64,000 bases of DNA from Coriobacteriaceae bacterium AM100-PB1-1D-6A (GCA_027660625.1 JAQDNC010000001.1:310001-374000), one strand, 5' to 3'. Shown: positions 43,452-52,586, numbered from the stretch's first letter. Program-made: numbers and translations. The notes: generated from the sequence alone by a model not told the origin.

Positions 43452-45215
43452 TTACTTGCTTGCGAACAGCCAGACCAGGATGATCACGAGGACTACGGCG
43501 ACTATGCAGACGATGGCTCCGGTGAATTTGATGCGTGAGTCGCGGGTACGCTCGCGCACGTCGTCCTCGGCGGCTTCGAGTTGAGCCACTTCGCGCTCGG
43601 TTTCGGCATACTCGGCCTTATCGCGGACCAGAGAGCCTGCGAGCGATTCGGTAATCTCGGGATGGTCATGCACCTCGGTCGCCTGCTCGATGATCGACTG
43701 CGCATGCGCGACGTCCGCCTGGGCATCGGCGATGGCCTGCTCTTGCTCTCGACGCGCTTTGTCCTCGGCGGCGATCTTCTCGCGCAGTTCGCGCTGGCGC
43801 GTTGCGGCGGCGGTTTTTGCGGTCTGCAGCTCGTCACGCGCGGCATCGGCCTCGGCCGTCACGGCCTGATGGGCGCGCTTGGCGTCGGCGATGGGGGCTT
43901 GCGCCTGTTCGACAGCGTGCTCGGCGGCCGCGAGCGAGTGCTCAAGATCGGCGGTGATGTTCGGGACATCTTCCTCGGCTTTGCGCAGGGCATCGGCCGT
44001 GTCGGAGATCTGCATCGAAAGCTCGCTGGTGCGCACCGTGTAATTGGCGGGATTCGCCGAAGGATTGCGCTGCAGCTCGGCATACTCGCGGCGCAGCGTT
44101 TCGAGTTGAGCGCGCGTGGCATCGACGGTTTGCTGCGCTGCGGCAACGCCGGCGTCGCGCTCGGCCTGCACCTTGTCGCGGATGCGCTTGGAATCCTCGA
44201 GGCGGCGAACGAGGCGGTTACCGGTCTCGCGCGAGCTGGCTTCGCGCGCCTCCACGGCATCGAGTGCGGCTTTGAGACGCCGCTCGGTGGCATCGTCCTC
44301 TTCTTTTATTTGCTCGAGCTGCGCCTTGAGCTCTGTTGCCTTGGCAGCATGGGTATCGCGGCCGATTTCTGCCGCCGCGGCGGCCTTTTGTGCCGTGTCG
44401 ATAGTCTGGCGCTGCTCGGCGACGATTTGGTCGTAGCGGCCTGCGATGTCCTGGCGTGTCTTGAGCTCCTCGCCTTGATCGGCGATGCGCTGCTCAAGTT
44501 CGGCCAGGTGGGCACGGGCGTCCGCGAGTGCCTTCTTTGCGGCGTTCATCTCGCGCATGGCCGAGGCACCCTGGGCGATAAAGGCGCCCACGGCGCTGGC
44601 GGTGTTTGAGACGGCGCCTCCCAGATCGCGGCTGGCTGCTGGGGTGTGCAGGGCGGTCGGGTGAGCGGCGTTCGCCGTGCCCGCATCGGGCGTCTGCGGC
44701 GTGGCGATGCTGCCGGTGCCGCCCTCGACTACGGAAAAGCCGGCAGCGTGCGGGTCGACTGCATCGGCACCAATGGTGGGGTGCTCAAGCTGCAGGAACG
44801 AGGGCAGGGTGCTGCCTTGGTCGGCAACGGGGGTCTCGCCGGGCACGAAGGTCGAGGCGGCCTCGGCGGCCTCCTCTTCTTCGGCGTCAATATCGGCGTC
44901 GGCCACGGCGTTTTTCATCGCTTTGACGGCATCCATCATGGAGTCCATGACGGCATCGAGCTCTTCTTCCGAAGACACCTCGATAGGGCCTTCTGCTTGC
45001 GGGGCGGCGTCCTTTTCGGGGGCGTCGTCCTGAGCGGCCGAATCGTCGTTTTGCTCGCCGGCATCTTCGGCCGTAGGGATTTCCGTCGCAGCGCCGTTAT
45101 CTAGAGTGGCGTCGTCGACGTCGGTATCATTGCAGGTCGCAGCGTCAGTATCTGCGGCGACGTCTGCTGAATCATCAATATGCTGTTGAGTCTGGGGGTC
45201 CAGCTCGTCTGTCAT
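43452..45215 (-). CDS. Long tail-anchored coiled-coil protein
   Basis: 587 residues, function unknown. The N-terminal 180 residues are acidic and low-complexity (Asp/Glu/Ala/Thr). Residues about 190-555 are heptad-rich coiled coil (AKKALADARAHLAELEQRIA, many Ala/Glu/Arg). A single C-terminal transmembrane helix (IVCIVAVVLVIILVWLF) ends in SK, so the protein would sit in the cytoplasm tethered by its tail. The start at 45215 lies nine bases after GAGGAG; ATG 45221 is nearer. It stands alone between repeat-rich gaps. Confidence 0.75.
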   Translation of the reverse strand: MTDELDPQTQQHIDDSADVAADTDAATCNDTDVDDATLDNGAATEIPTAEDAGEQNDDSAAQDDAPEKDAAPQAEGPIEVSSEEELDAVMDSMMDAVKAMKNAVADADIDAEEEEAAEAASTFVPGETPVADQGSTLPSFLQLEHPTIGADAVDPHAAGFSVVEGGTGSIATPQTPDAGTANAAHPTALHTPAASRDLGGAVSNTASAVGAFIAQGASAMREMNAAKKALADARAHLAELEQRIADQGEELKTRQDIAGRYDQIVAEQRQTIDTAQKAAAAAEIGRDTHAAKATELKAQLEQIKEEDDATERRLKAALDAVEAREASSRETGNRLVRRLEDSKRIRDKVQAERDAGVAAAQQTVDATRAQLETLRREYAELQRNPSANPANYTVRTSELSMQISDTADALRKAEEDVPNITADLEHSLAAAEHAVEQAQAPIADAKRAHQAVTAEADAARDELQTAKTAAATRQRELREKIAAEDKARREQEQAIADAQADVAHAQSIIEQATEVHDHPEITESLAGSLVRDKAEYAETEREVAQLEAAEDDVRERTRDSRIKFTGAIVCIVAVVLVIILVWLFASK

Positions 45216-45509
45216 AGGCATGTGCTCCTCATCGTTGTTTGTCACCCTATGATAAAGTCTCGCGCCGACATCCCGCGCCCCGCAGCAAAGTTTCAAAACG
45301 TGTTCGATGACTCGCTTGGATAGCAAAAATTCATCCTCTAAAGTCAGTTTACGCTTGACATTCCCTTCGCCGAATGACGTTGCGCCGTTCGCCTGCTGCG
45401 GTCTTTATTTTTCACTTGAACACGCTAAAGTTGCATTTCAGCTTTTGGCGCGTGAAGTTGGATACGCGCAGTCGGCGGGTGTGCCCGTCGCGATTCGAAA
45501 GGACTTTGT

Positions 45510-46310
45510 ATGGGACTTTTCACTGGTAAGACCGTGATCGTCACCGGCGGCGGCAAGGCCACGCTCAAGGACGGTTCCGCTGGCTCCATCGGTTACGGCA
45601 TCGATATCGCTTTTGCCAAGGAGGGCGCAAACCTCGTCATTACCGGCCGCAACGTTGCCAAGCTCGAGGCTGCCAAGGAGTCCCTCGAGGCCGACTACGG
45701 CGTCAAGGTTCTGCCTGTTCAGGCCGATGTCTCGGCTGGTCAGGACAACGAGGCCGTCGTCCAGAACGTCATCGACAAGGCCATCGAGGAGTTCGGCCGC
45801 ATCGACGCCGTCGTCAACAATGCCCAGGCCAGCGCTTCGGGCGTGACCATTGCCGATCACACCATGGACCAGTTTAACCTGGCCATTTACTCCGGCCTGT
45901 ATGCCACCTATCTGTACATGCAGAAGGCCTATCCGCACCTGAAGGAGACCAAAGGTTCCGTGGTCAACTTTGCCTCGGGCGCCGGTCTGTTTGGCAACTA
46001 CGGCCAGTGCAGCTACGCCGCCGCCAAGGAAGGCATCCGCGGCTTGACCCGCGTTGCCGCCAACGAGTGGGGCAAGGACGGCATCAACGTCAACATCGTG
46101 TGCCCGCTTGCTTGGACCGCTGCGCTCGAGAACTTCCAGGATGCCTATCCCGAGGCGTTCAAGGCCAACGTCCATATGCCGCCGGCGGGTCATTACGGCG
46201 ACGTCGAGAAGGAGATCGGCCGCGTGGTCGTTCAGCTCTGCGGCCCCGACTTTAAGTACATGAACGGTGAGACCGTCACCCTCGAGGGTGGCATGGGTCA
46301 GCGGCCCTAA
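45510..46310 (+). CDS. Short-chain dehydrogenase/reductase of unknown substrate
   Basis: 266 residues, classical SDR fold. The nucleotide loop is stretched (VTGGGKATLKDGSAGSIGYG), like enoyl-ACP reductases, followed by ITGRN and NNAQ. The catalytic Ser is in NFASGAGLF and Tyr-X3-Lys in YAAAKEG; the C-terminus YMNGETVTLEGGMGQ is usual. Candidate substrates range from acyl chains to steroids or bile acids; nothing in context decides. AAAGGA precedes the ATG. Repeat A copy 3 follows directly. Confidence 0.85.
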   Translation: MGLFTGKTVIVTGGGKATLKDGSAGSIGYGIDIAFAKEGANLVITGRNVAKLEAAKESLEADYGVKVLPVQADVSAGQDNEAVVQNVIDKAIEEFGRIDAVVNNAQASASGVTIADHTMDQFNLAIYSGLYATYLYMQKAYPHLKETKGSVVNFASGAGLFGNYGQCSYAAAKEGIRGLTRVAANEWGKDGINVNIVCPLAWTAALENFQDAYPEAFKANVHMPPAGHYGDVEKEIGRVVVQLCGPDFKYMNGETVTLEGGMGQRP

Positions 46311-46313
46311 CAG

Positions 46314-46451
46314 TTACGCGGTTCTACGAACCGCGTAACCAGTTGACGCTGCAAACCCGCCAGAGCGGCAATCTGCCTTTCAACTTCGGCGGCATGATCA
46401 AAAGATCAATGCCGCCTTGTTTCAAGGCACCTTGCTCGCTCTGGCGGGTTT
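46314..46451. repeat. Structured intergenic repeat A, copy 3
   Basis: Same plan as copy 2: hairpin 46314-46338, long stem 46353-46367 with 46437-46451, inner hairpin GGCGGCATGATC-AAAA-GATCAATGCCGCC (46388-46416). The inner pair reads T-A where copy 2 has C-G, so pairing is kept. Confidence 0.9.
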
Positions 46452-46577
46452 TCGCTGTCGTTGACAAGGCATCGGCGTTACCTTGGCTGTTGGACGTAGT
46501 CGTTGGCGACGTTTTTAAATGACTAGTCGTTTAATACGCCAGTTTCTGTCGAGTCGGTGCTCCTTGCGGGTTGCCCG

Positions 46578-46583
46578 TATAAT
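46578..46583 (+). promoter_or_regulatory. Probable -10 box for tgt
   Basis: TATAAT 38 bases before the tgt start; no convincing -35 hexamer at the usual distance. Confidence 0.4.
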
Positions 46584-46620
46584 GGTTTGCGTATGAACCG
46601 CAACCAAGGAGTTCCAGTTT

Positions 46621-47760
46621 ATGGACCAGAGCCTTTTTAAATTCGACCTGATCGCCGAGGACCCGACGACGCACGCGCGTGCCGGCGTACTGCACACCCC
46701 GCACGGCGATATCGAGACGCCAATCTTTATGCCCGTGGGCACCAAGGCAAACGTCAAGGGTATTCCTACCGAGACCGTCAAACAGCTCGGCGCCCAGATC
46801 GTGCTTGCCAACACCTATCACCTTTCCATGCGTCCCGGCGAGGACACCATCGCCGAGCTGGGCGGCCTGCACAAGTTTATGAACTGGCATGGCCCTATTC
46901 TTACCGACTCGGGCGGCTTCCAGGTGTTCAGCCACAACGATGCCGTCAAGCTCACCGACGAGGGCGTGCGCTTCATCGTCAACGACTACGACGGCCGCCA
47001 CGTGTTCTGGACGCCCGAGGACAACATGGAAATCGCCATGAAGCTCGGCTCCGACATCTGCATGCAGCTCGACCAGTGCCCGGGCTATCCCGCCACGCGT
47101 GCCTACGTTGAGCGCGCCGTTGAGCTGTCGAGTATGTGGGCCGAGCGCTGTTATAAGGCGCATACCCGCGATGACCAGGCGCTCTTTGGCATCGTTCAGG
47201 GCGGCATGCACCTGGACCTCCGCCTGCGTTCGCTGCGCCATCTGGAGGAGTGCGGCGACTTCCCGGGCTACGGTATCGGTGGCTACTCGGTGGGCGAAGA
47301 CCACGAGACTATGTTCGAGACGCTGGCGCCGCTTGTGAGCGAGTACATGCCCAAGCACAAGCCGCGCTACCTGATGGGCGTCGGCAACCCGACCACCCTC
47401 GTGCGCGGTGTGGGTGTGGGCATCGACATGTTCGATTGTGTGCTGCCGACGCGCACCGGCCGCATGGGCACGGCGTTCTCGAGCGAGGGTCGCCTCAACT
47501 TCCGCAACGCGCGTTTTGCGCACGACGACGGCCCCATCGATCCCACCTGCACCTGCCCGGTGTGCACGGGCGGCTACAGCCGTGCGCTCATCCGTCACAT
47601 GGTCACGCAGAAGGAGATGCTCGGCGGTATTCTGCTGTCGATGCACAACATCTACTACCTGCTCAACCTTATGCAGCGTGCCCGTCAGGCCATTATCGAG
47701 GGCCGCTACGGCGCGTTTGTGAGCGACTGGATGAACAGTCCTGCGGCGGTGGACTACTAA
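46621..47760 (+). CDS. tgt: tRNA-guanine transglycosylase
   Basis: Exchanges guanine-34 of GUN-anticodon tRNAs for preQ1. 379 residues with TPIFMPVGTKANVKG, LANTYHLSMRPGED, the catalytic-Asp region LTDSGGFQVFS, LMGVGNPTTLVRGVGVGIDMFDCVLPTR with the nucleophile Asp, and the zinc site CTCPVC followed by a distal His. AAGGAG precedes the ATG. Works with QueA and QueH encoded 3-5 kb upstream. Confidence 0.97.
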   Translation: MDQSLFKFDLIAEDPTTHARAGVLHTPHGDIETPIFMPVGTKANVKGIPTETVKQLGAQIVLANTYHLSMRPGEDTIAELGGLHKFMNWHGPILTDSGGFQVFSHNDAVKLTDEGVRFIVNDYDGRHVFWTPEDNMEIAMKLGSDICMQLDQCPGYPATRAYVERAVELSSMWAERCYKAHTRDDQALFGIVQGGMHLDLRLRSLRHLEECGDFPGYGIGGYSVGEDHETMFETLAPLVSEYMPKHKPRYLMGVGNPTTLVRGVGVGIDMFDCVLPTRTGRMGTAFSSEGRLNFRNARFAHDDGPIDPTCTCPVCTGGYSRALIRHMVTQKEMLGGILLSMHNIYYLLNLMQRARQAIIEGRYGAFVSDWMNSPAAVDY

Positions 47761-47893
47761 GAGCCGCGACCGCTGACCGATGCCTTGCAAGCACTTGATG
47801 CATCGTGGGTACCATACCGAATAGTTGATGTTCGGGCGGGTGTTTGACGCATGGCGTCGACCCCGCCCGTTTCTATTTTCGATAGGAGTGCCC

Positions 47894-48652
47894 ATGATTA
47901 AGAATGAGAACGTCGAGGGCGAGCCGGCTTACGACGAGACGTACCGGCGCGGTCCCGTGGTCATGCGCGGCCCCATGATTCCCAAGGACAACACCTACGC
48001 CAACCTGCTGGCACCCGAGGACTCGACCGACTGGTTGCACACCGACCCCTGGCGCGTGCTGCGCATTCAGGCAGAGTTCGTCGATGGCTTTGGCGCGCTT
48101 GCCGAGCTTGGTCCTGCGGTGACCATCTTCGGCAGTGCCCGCACGCCCAAGACAGATCCGCTCTACAAGGCGGCTCGCACGGTCGGTCGCAAAATCGCCC
48201 AACGCGGCGTGGCGGTTATCACCGGCGGTGGCCCCGGCGTCATGGAGGCGGCCAACAGGGGAGCGGCGAGCGTGAACGGCAAGTCGGTCGGCTTGGGTAT
48301 CGAGCTTCCGCACGAACACGGGCTCAACAAATACGTGAACCTCGGCATGGATTTTCGTTACTTCTTTGTGCGCAAGACCATGTTCGTCAAATACAGCTCG
48401 GGCGCCATCGTGTTTCCCGGCGGCTTTGGCACGCTCGACGAGATGTTCGAGGTGCTCACGCTGGTGCAGACGCACAAGGTCAAGCGTATGCCGCTCGTTT
48501 TGGTGGGCACCGAGTACTGGCAGGGCCTGTTCGACTGGCTCAACGGCCCGGTGATGGACGCCGGTATGATTAGCCCGCTCGATCCGGAGCTGGTGCACAT
48601 TACCGACGACCTCAACGAGGCCGTCGACATTGCCCTAAGTGGGCTGATGTAG
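47894..48652 (+). CDS. LOG-family Rossmann protein (TIGR00730)
   Basis: 252 residues. The two signature motifs are present: GGGPGVMEAANRGA and PGGFGTLDEMFE, which bind the phosphoribosyl group of nucleotides. Family members release free bases from nucleoside 5'-monophosphates (cytokinin-type or AMP/CMP). TAGGAG sets the start at 47894. Downstream lies a repeat-rich gap. Confidence 0.88.
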   Translation: MIKNENVEGEPAYDETYRRGPVVMRGPMIPKDNTYANLLAPEDSTDWLHTDPWRVLRIQAEFVDGFGALAELGPAVTIFGSARTPKTDPLYKAARTVGRKIAQRGVAVITGGGPGVMEAANRGAASVNGKSVGLGIELPHEHGLNKYVNLGMDFRYFFVRKTMFVKYSSGAIVFPGGFGTLDEMFEVLTLVQTHKVKRMPLVLVGTEYWQGLFDWLNGPVMDAGMISPLDPELVHITDDLNEAVDIALSGLM

Positions 48653-48663
48653 GGTAGCTAAAA

Positions 48664-48724
48664 TGGGACGGGGCTAAAAGACCGGTGCGTAACGTTGCAT
48701 GCCACTCTTTTTAGCCCCGTCCCA
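48664..48724. terminator. Inverted repeat after the LOG gene
   Basis: Arms TGGGACGGGGCTAAAA (48664-48679) and exact complement (48709-48724). A stem with A/T-rich inner ends but no outer T-run, so termination is uncertain. A related half-site TGGGACGGGGATTAAAA is at 41184. Confidence 0.5.
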
Positions 48725-48741
48725 AATGAACTGCTTTTAAG

Positions 48742-48804
48742 TTGCGGTGAAATAGGGATTGATTTGCGGCTGATAAGCCAAAAACAGTCCCTATTCCACC
48801 GCAA
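48742..48804. repeat. Inverted repeat B, copy 2
   Basis: Arms TTGCGGTGAAATAGGGA (48742-48758) and TCCCTATTCCACCGCAA (48788-48804) pair with one mismatch; the 29-base centre begins TTGA, ends ACAG and holds a GGCT/AGCC hairpin. Compared with copy 1 three adjacent base pairs changed together. Confidence 0.85.
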
Positions 48805-48819
48805 GTGGTAAAGGCGCCC

Positions 48820-49680
48820 CTAGTGGATGGGCTGGTAGCGGGGGCAGTAGCCGATGGCGATGGCGTCGACGCCTACGTGGGTGGCAATGGTGCAGCCGAT
48901 GGGGCCGGTGCCGGCGTCCAAGTAGTTCTGGCCTGCGAGCGCTTGGTTGACGAGCTCCTGCTCCTCGGCGGCGCCGGTCGTGAGCACGCGAACGCTGGAG
49001 CCCGGATGCTCGGTCAAAAATGCGAGGCAATCGGCCATGGTGTTGGCGACGATGCGCTTGGCGCCGCGGCCCTTTTTGATGGCCTTGATCTCGCCCGATT
49101 TCCACTCCGGCGAAACGGCCAGGCGAATGTTGAGCATCTGCGTGAGCTGGCCGGCGAGTTTGGGCGCGCGGCCGTTCTTAACGAGGTTCTCGAGCGTGCG
49201 GGGAATCAGCAGCAGGTGGGCGTCGGGCAGCGTCGCGCGGATCTGCGCCTCGGTCTCGTCCAGGCTGCGGCCGTCCTCGCGCATGGCCAGCGCGTACTCC
49301 ACCAGCAGACCCTCGGCGCCCGAGCCGGTGCGCGAGTCGATGCAGCGCACGTCGAGCTCGTGCGTTTCGGCCGTCAGGCTGGCGTTGGCATAGCAGGCGG
49401 ACCACTCGCTGCACAGCGAGATAAAGATGGCGCTGTCGTGGCCGTCGGCGAGCACGCGGTCAAAGAGTGCCTTGAACTCGCCGGCGCTCGGCTGCGAGGT
49501 GTGCGGCAGTTGCTCGGAGCCGGCCATGCGCGCGACGTACTCCTGGGCGGTAATCTGCACCTGGTCGAGCAGGTCCTCGCCCTCGATAATCACATGCAGC
49601 GGAATCACGTAAATGCCGAGCTCTTGGGCGCGGGCGGGGGAGATGTCCGACGTGGAGTCGGTTATGATGGCAAAAGACAT
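48820..49680 (-). CDS. DegV family fatty-acid-binding protein
   Basis: 286 residues starting MSFAIITDSTSDISPARAQE. Shows LPHTSQPSAGEFKALFD, CIDSRTGSGAEGLLV, and a C-terminal domain with IGCTIATHVGVDAIAIGY. Like the protein at 34.7 kb it would carry a fatty acid for the FakA kinase, but sequence identity between the two is low, so they may prefer different chains. AAAGGTG precedes the start. Confidence 0.9.
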   Translation of the reverse strand: MSFAIITDSTSDISPARAQELGIYVIPLHVIIEGEDLLDQVQITAQEYVARMAGSEQLPHTSQPSAGEFKALFDRVLADGHDSAIFISLCSEWSACYANASLTAETHELDVRCIDSRTGSGAEGLLVEYALAMREDGRSLDETEAQIRATLPDAHLLLIPRTLENLVKNGRAPKLAGQLTQMLNIRLAVSPEWKSGEIKAIKKGRGAKRIVANTMADCLAFLTEHPGSSVRVLTTGAAEEQELVNQALAGQNYLDAGTGPIGCTIATHVGVDAIAIGYCPRYQPIH

Positions 49681-49836
49681 AATTGCACCTTTCGTTGGGA
49701 CGCTTGCGCGCCGCCTTCTGAGAGCAAAGTGCGACAAGTATAGTAGAGTCGTTCCACATTGCTAGGTTCAATTGTTGAATAGTCAACAGTTTGAAGTCTC
49801 GGTGTGGAAATCATCAATTGGGGAAGAGAGGTGCCG

Positions 49837-50499
49837 ATGACGGCATTAGAGCTACGCGAGCGACCGGTTGTGCTGTTCGATTTTGATGGCACGGTAGCCG
49901 ACACGGGGCGGGCGGTGATGACCTCAACGCGCCGCACGCTTGCCGCGCGCGGGTTTTCGGAGGCACAGATGGGCGACCTGCGTCGCATGATTGGGCCGCC
50001 GCTGTGGAAGAGCTTCCATGACTTCTATGGCTTCTCGCGCGAGGAGTCGCTCGTGGTGGCCGATGAATACCGCGCCTTTTTTGATGAGCTGGGACCCGAG
50101 GAGTATCCCGTGTTCGAGGGAATTCCAGAGCTGCTCGATGGCCTTGCCGCGCAGGGGCATCGCATGGCCGTGGCAACGTCGCGTATGGAGGCGAAGTGCA
50201 TCGACATGGTGCGTGAGCTGGGTCTTTGTCAGTTTGAGGCAGTTGTTGGCATGAATCCGCCGCAAGGTCGCGAGACCAAGGCCGATTCGGTGCGCGACGC
50301 GTTGGCGGCTCTTGGCGCCCGCTCCGACGAGGCCGTGATGATCGGCGATCGCTTCAACGACGTCGAGGGCGCGTATGCGATGGGCGTGCCGTGCATCGGC
50401 ATCTATTCGGGCGCGGCGGCGCCGGGCGAGCACGAGGCGGCGGGCGCCGATGCCGTGGTGCACTCGGTGGTCGAGCTTGCTACACTTTTCGGTATATAA
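49837..50499 (+). CDS. HAD-superfamily phosphatase (phosphoglycolate phosphatase-like)
   Basis: 220 residues. Motif I FDFDGTVADT with the nucleophile Asp, motif II VATSRM, and motif III/IV GDRFNDVEGAYAMGVP. The helical cap after motif I fits the Gph/PgmB subfamily. AGAGAGG lies before ATG 49837; GTG 49831 is a second option. Substrate cannot be read; the dipeptidase gene 54 bases downstream is probably co-transcribed. Confidence 0.9.
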   Translation: MTALELRERPVVLFDFDGTVADTGRAVMTSTRRTLAARGFSEAQMGDLRRMIGPPLWKSFHDFYGFSREESLVVADEYRAFFDELGPEEYPVFEGIPELLDGLAAQGHRMAVATSRMEAKCIDMVRELGLCQFEAVVGMNPPQGRETKADSVRDALAALGARSDEAVMIGDRFNDVEGAYAMGVPCIGIYSGAAAPGEHEAAGADAVVHSVVELATLFGI

Positions 50500-50553
50500 G
50501 AGCTTGATGTGAGAGGCGGGCCTGTCTGCCCCTCATTGATAAGGAGGTTGTTC

Positions 50554-51990
50554 ATGAACCAGGTTGAGCAGAGCGTTGCCAAGTACGTCGATGAGGTCTG
50601 GGAAGATGTCGTTGCCGATATCGCACAGCTGGTGAGCTATCCGTCCGTGGCCGTTGCCGCCGATGCAGAGCCCGGCGCGCCGTTTGGCCGCCCGGTCCGC
50701 GACGCGCTCGACTGTGCGCTCGGCATTGCGCAAAAGCTCGGCTACCAGACGAGCGACGACGAGGGTTATGTGGGCATTGCCGACATTCCCGGCCGCGGCG
50801 ATAAGCAGCTTGCGACCATCTGCCACGTGGACGTGGTGCCCGCCGGCCCTGGCTGGAACACCGACCCGTTTGCGATGGAGCGCCGCGAGGGCTGGCTGCT
50901 CGGCCGTGGCGTGATCGACGACAAGGGTCCGGCGGTCCTGTCGCTCTACGCCGGCGCCTACCTGATCAAGCACGGCATTGTGCCGCGCTACACCTTCCGC
51001 GCGCTGCTGGGTTGCGATGAGGAAGTGGGCATGTCCGATGTTCACCATTATCTGGAGAGTCACGCCGACCCCGACTTCCTGTTTACGCCCGATGCCGAGT
51101 TCCCGGTCTGCAATGCCGAGAAGGGCCAGTTTGGCGCGACGTTCGTGAGTCCCAAGATCGACGGTGGGTGCATCGTGTCCTGGAGCGGCGCCGAGGCGAG
51201 CAATGCCATTCCTTCGCAGTCCATCTGCGAACTGGCAATTGCCGCCGACGAGCTGCCGGCACCGGTCGAGAATGCCGACCGCCTGCAGATCACGGCGCTC
51301 GACAATGGACATGCACAGATCTTTGCCCATGGCATTGGCGGACATGCCTCGATGCCCGAGGGCACGATCAACGCCGTCGGCCTGATCGTGACATATCTGC
51401 GCGAGGCCGAGGACGCGTTTGGCGCGCGTGGCGAGCGCCTGTTGACGCCTGCCGAGCACGAGTTCGTCAAGTTCTTGGCCTTTGTGCATACGGACGCCTA
51501 TGGCCGCGGCCTGGGCATCGAGGCGACGAGCCCGGCATTTGGCCCGCTTACCTGCAATGCCGGCGTTATTCGCGTGGCGGATGGCCACATTGAGCAGGTC
51601 ATCGATGTGCGCTTCCCCGACAGCACGAGCGCCGATACCATCTGCGAGCAACTGGAGCCGCTGGTGGGCCGCTTTGGCGTGACGTGCCAGCTGGGCCGTG
51701 CGAAGGCGCCGTTCTCGGTGTCTGCCGACGACCCGGCCGTGAAGGCGCTCATCGATACCTATAACGAGTTTACGGGCAAGCATGCCGAGCCCTTTGCCAT
51801 GGGCGGTGGCACCTACGCGCGCAACTTTGCTCGCGCCGTTTCGTTTGGTCCCGAGGAGACCGGTCTGGAGCTGCCCGCGTGGGGCGGTCAGATGCACGGC
51901 CCCAACGAGTGCGCCAACGAGGAGCAGCTCAAGCAAGCGCTCAAGATCTATATCGTGGCGATCTTAAGGCTCAACGAGTTGGAACTGTAG
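50554..51990 (+). CDS. M20-family dipeptidase (Sapep/PepV-like)
   Basis: Zinc dipeptidase with broad specificity. 478 residues. Metal ligands in CHVDVVPAG, RGVIDDKGP, DEEVGMSD with the catalytic Glu, and the C-terminal GGTYAR and MHGPNE. The central dimerisation/lid domain is the long form of the Sapep group. AAGGAGG six bases before ATG 50554. Cytoplasmic. Confidence 0.92.
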   Translation: MNQVEQSVAKYVDEVWEDVVADIAQLVSYPSVAVAADAEPGAPFGRPVRDALDCALGIAQKLGYQTSDDEGYVGIADIPGRGDKQLATICHVDVVPAGPGWNTDPFAMERREGWLLGRGVIDDKGPAVLSLYAGAYLIKHGIVPRYTFRALLGCDEEVGMSDVHHYLESHADPDFLFTPDAEFPVCNAEKGQFGATFVSPKIDGGCIVSWSGAEASNAIPSQSICELAIAADELPAPVENADRLQITALDNGHAQIFAHGIGGHASMPEGTINAVGLIVTYLREAEDAFGARGERLLTPAEHEFVKFLAFVHTDAYGRGLGIEATSPAFGPLTCNAGVIRVADGHIEQVIDVRFPDSTSADTICEQLEPLVGRFGVTCQLGRAKAPFSVSADDPAVKALIDTYNEFTGKHAEPFAMGGGTYARNFARAVSFGPEETGLELPAWGGQMHGPNECANEEQLKQALKIYIVAILRLNELEL

Positions 51991-52565
51991 AGGTAGTCGT
52001 CTAATCATTGGGACGTTCTTAAACGACTAGTCAAAAGGGACGCTCTTGTCGCACGGACACGGCACTTGGGGCGCTCCTTTTAATATTAGTTGAACATTGT
52101 CAAGCGGCAAAATGGCCCTGCCGTCCGCGGAGCTACCGCGGACGGCAGGGCCCGGCTATCTTCACCCGGTGGCGGCGCCGCTTGAGGGCGTGTCTGCTCG
52201 ACGCACGTTCGGCACTCTAATATCCGCGGGTCGGAACCGCATCTCGTTGCTACGGCTTGGGGCCTCCGGCGACTTCGCGGTCTGTTGTCGGGCGTGGCGG
52301 CTGCCCGCCGCCCATAAAAAGCACTGGAGTGGCCTCCCAACGGCCTCGAGCGCGGCGCGCCCCGGGGTCGGACTCCTATCTGCGGGGGGAGGTCACGAGG
52401 CCATCCCCGCTATCGCCCACGCCCGGCAGGCCATCTCCCGCGCCGTCGCGCAGTTCGCAACGCAGGGCCTCTTGCCCGCCGCGGACATCGCCTCGCGCCT
52501 CTCCTGCAGGCGGCGGTTGCACTTCGCGGCGTGCCTCGACACGGCCGGCGCGGCCCCGTGCCCGG
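51991..52565. other. Non-coding gap with repeat fragment and long hairpin
   Basis: Contains the 28-base partial copy (52005-52032) of the CGACTAGTCG palindrome and a perfect 17-bp hairpin at 52114-52152 (arms GGCCCTGCCGTCCGCGG and complement, loop AGCTA). GC-rich reading frames here look like shadows; nothing is recognised until phage-like sequence begins near 52587. Confidence 0.5.
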
Positions 52566-52586
52566 GCCTCGGCCTCTTGGGGTGCT

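Noticed and set aside
45510..46310. 7-beta-hydroxysteroid dehydrogenase known from Collinsella
   Set aside because: The protein is an SDR, but its N-terminus, nucleotide loop and C-terminus do not resemble the known Collinsella 7-beta enzyme as I recall it; substrate left open.
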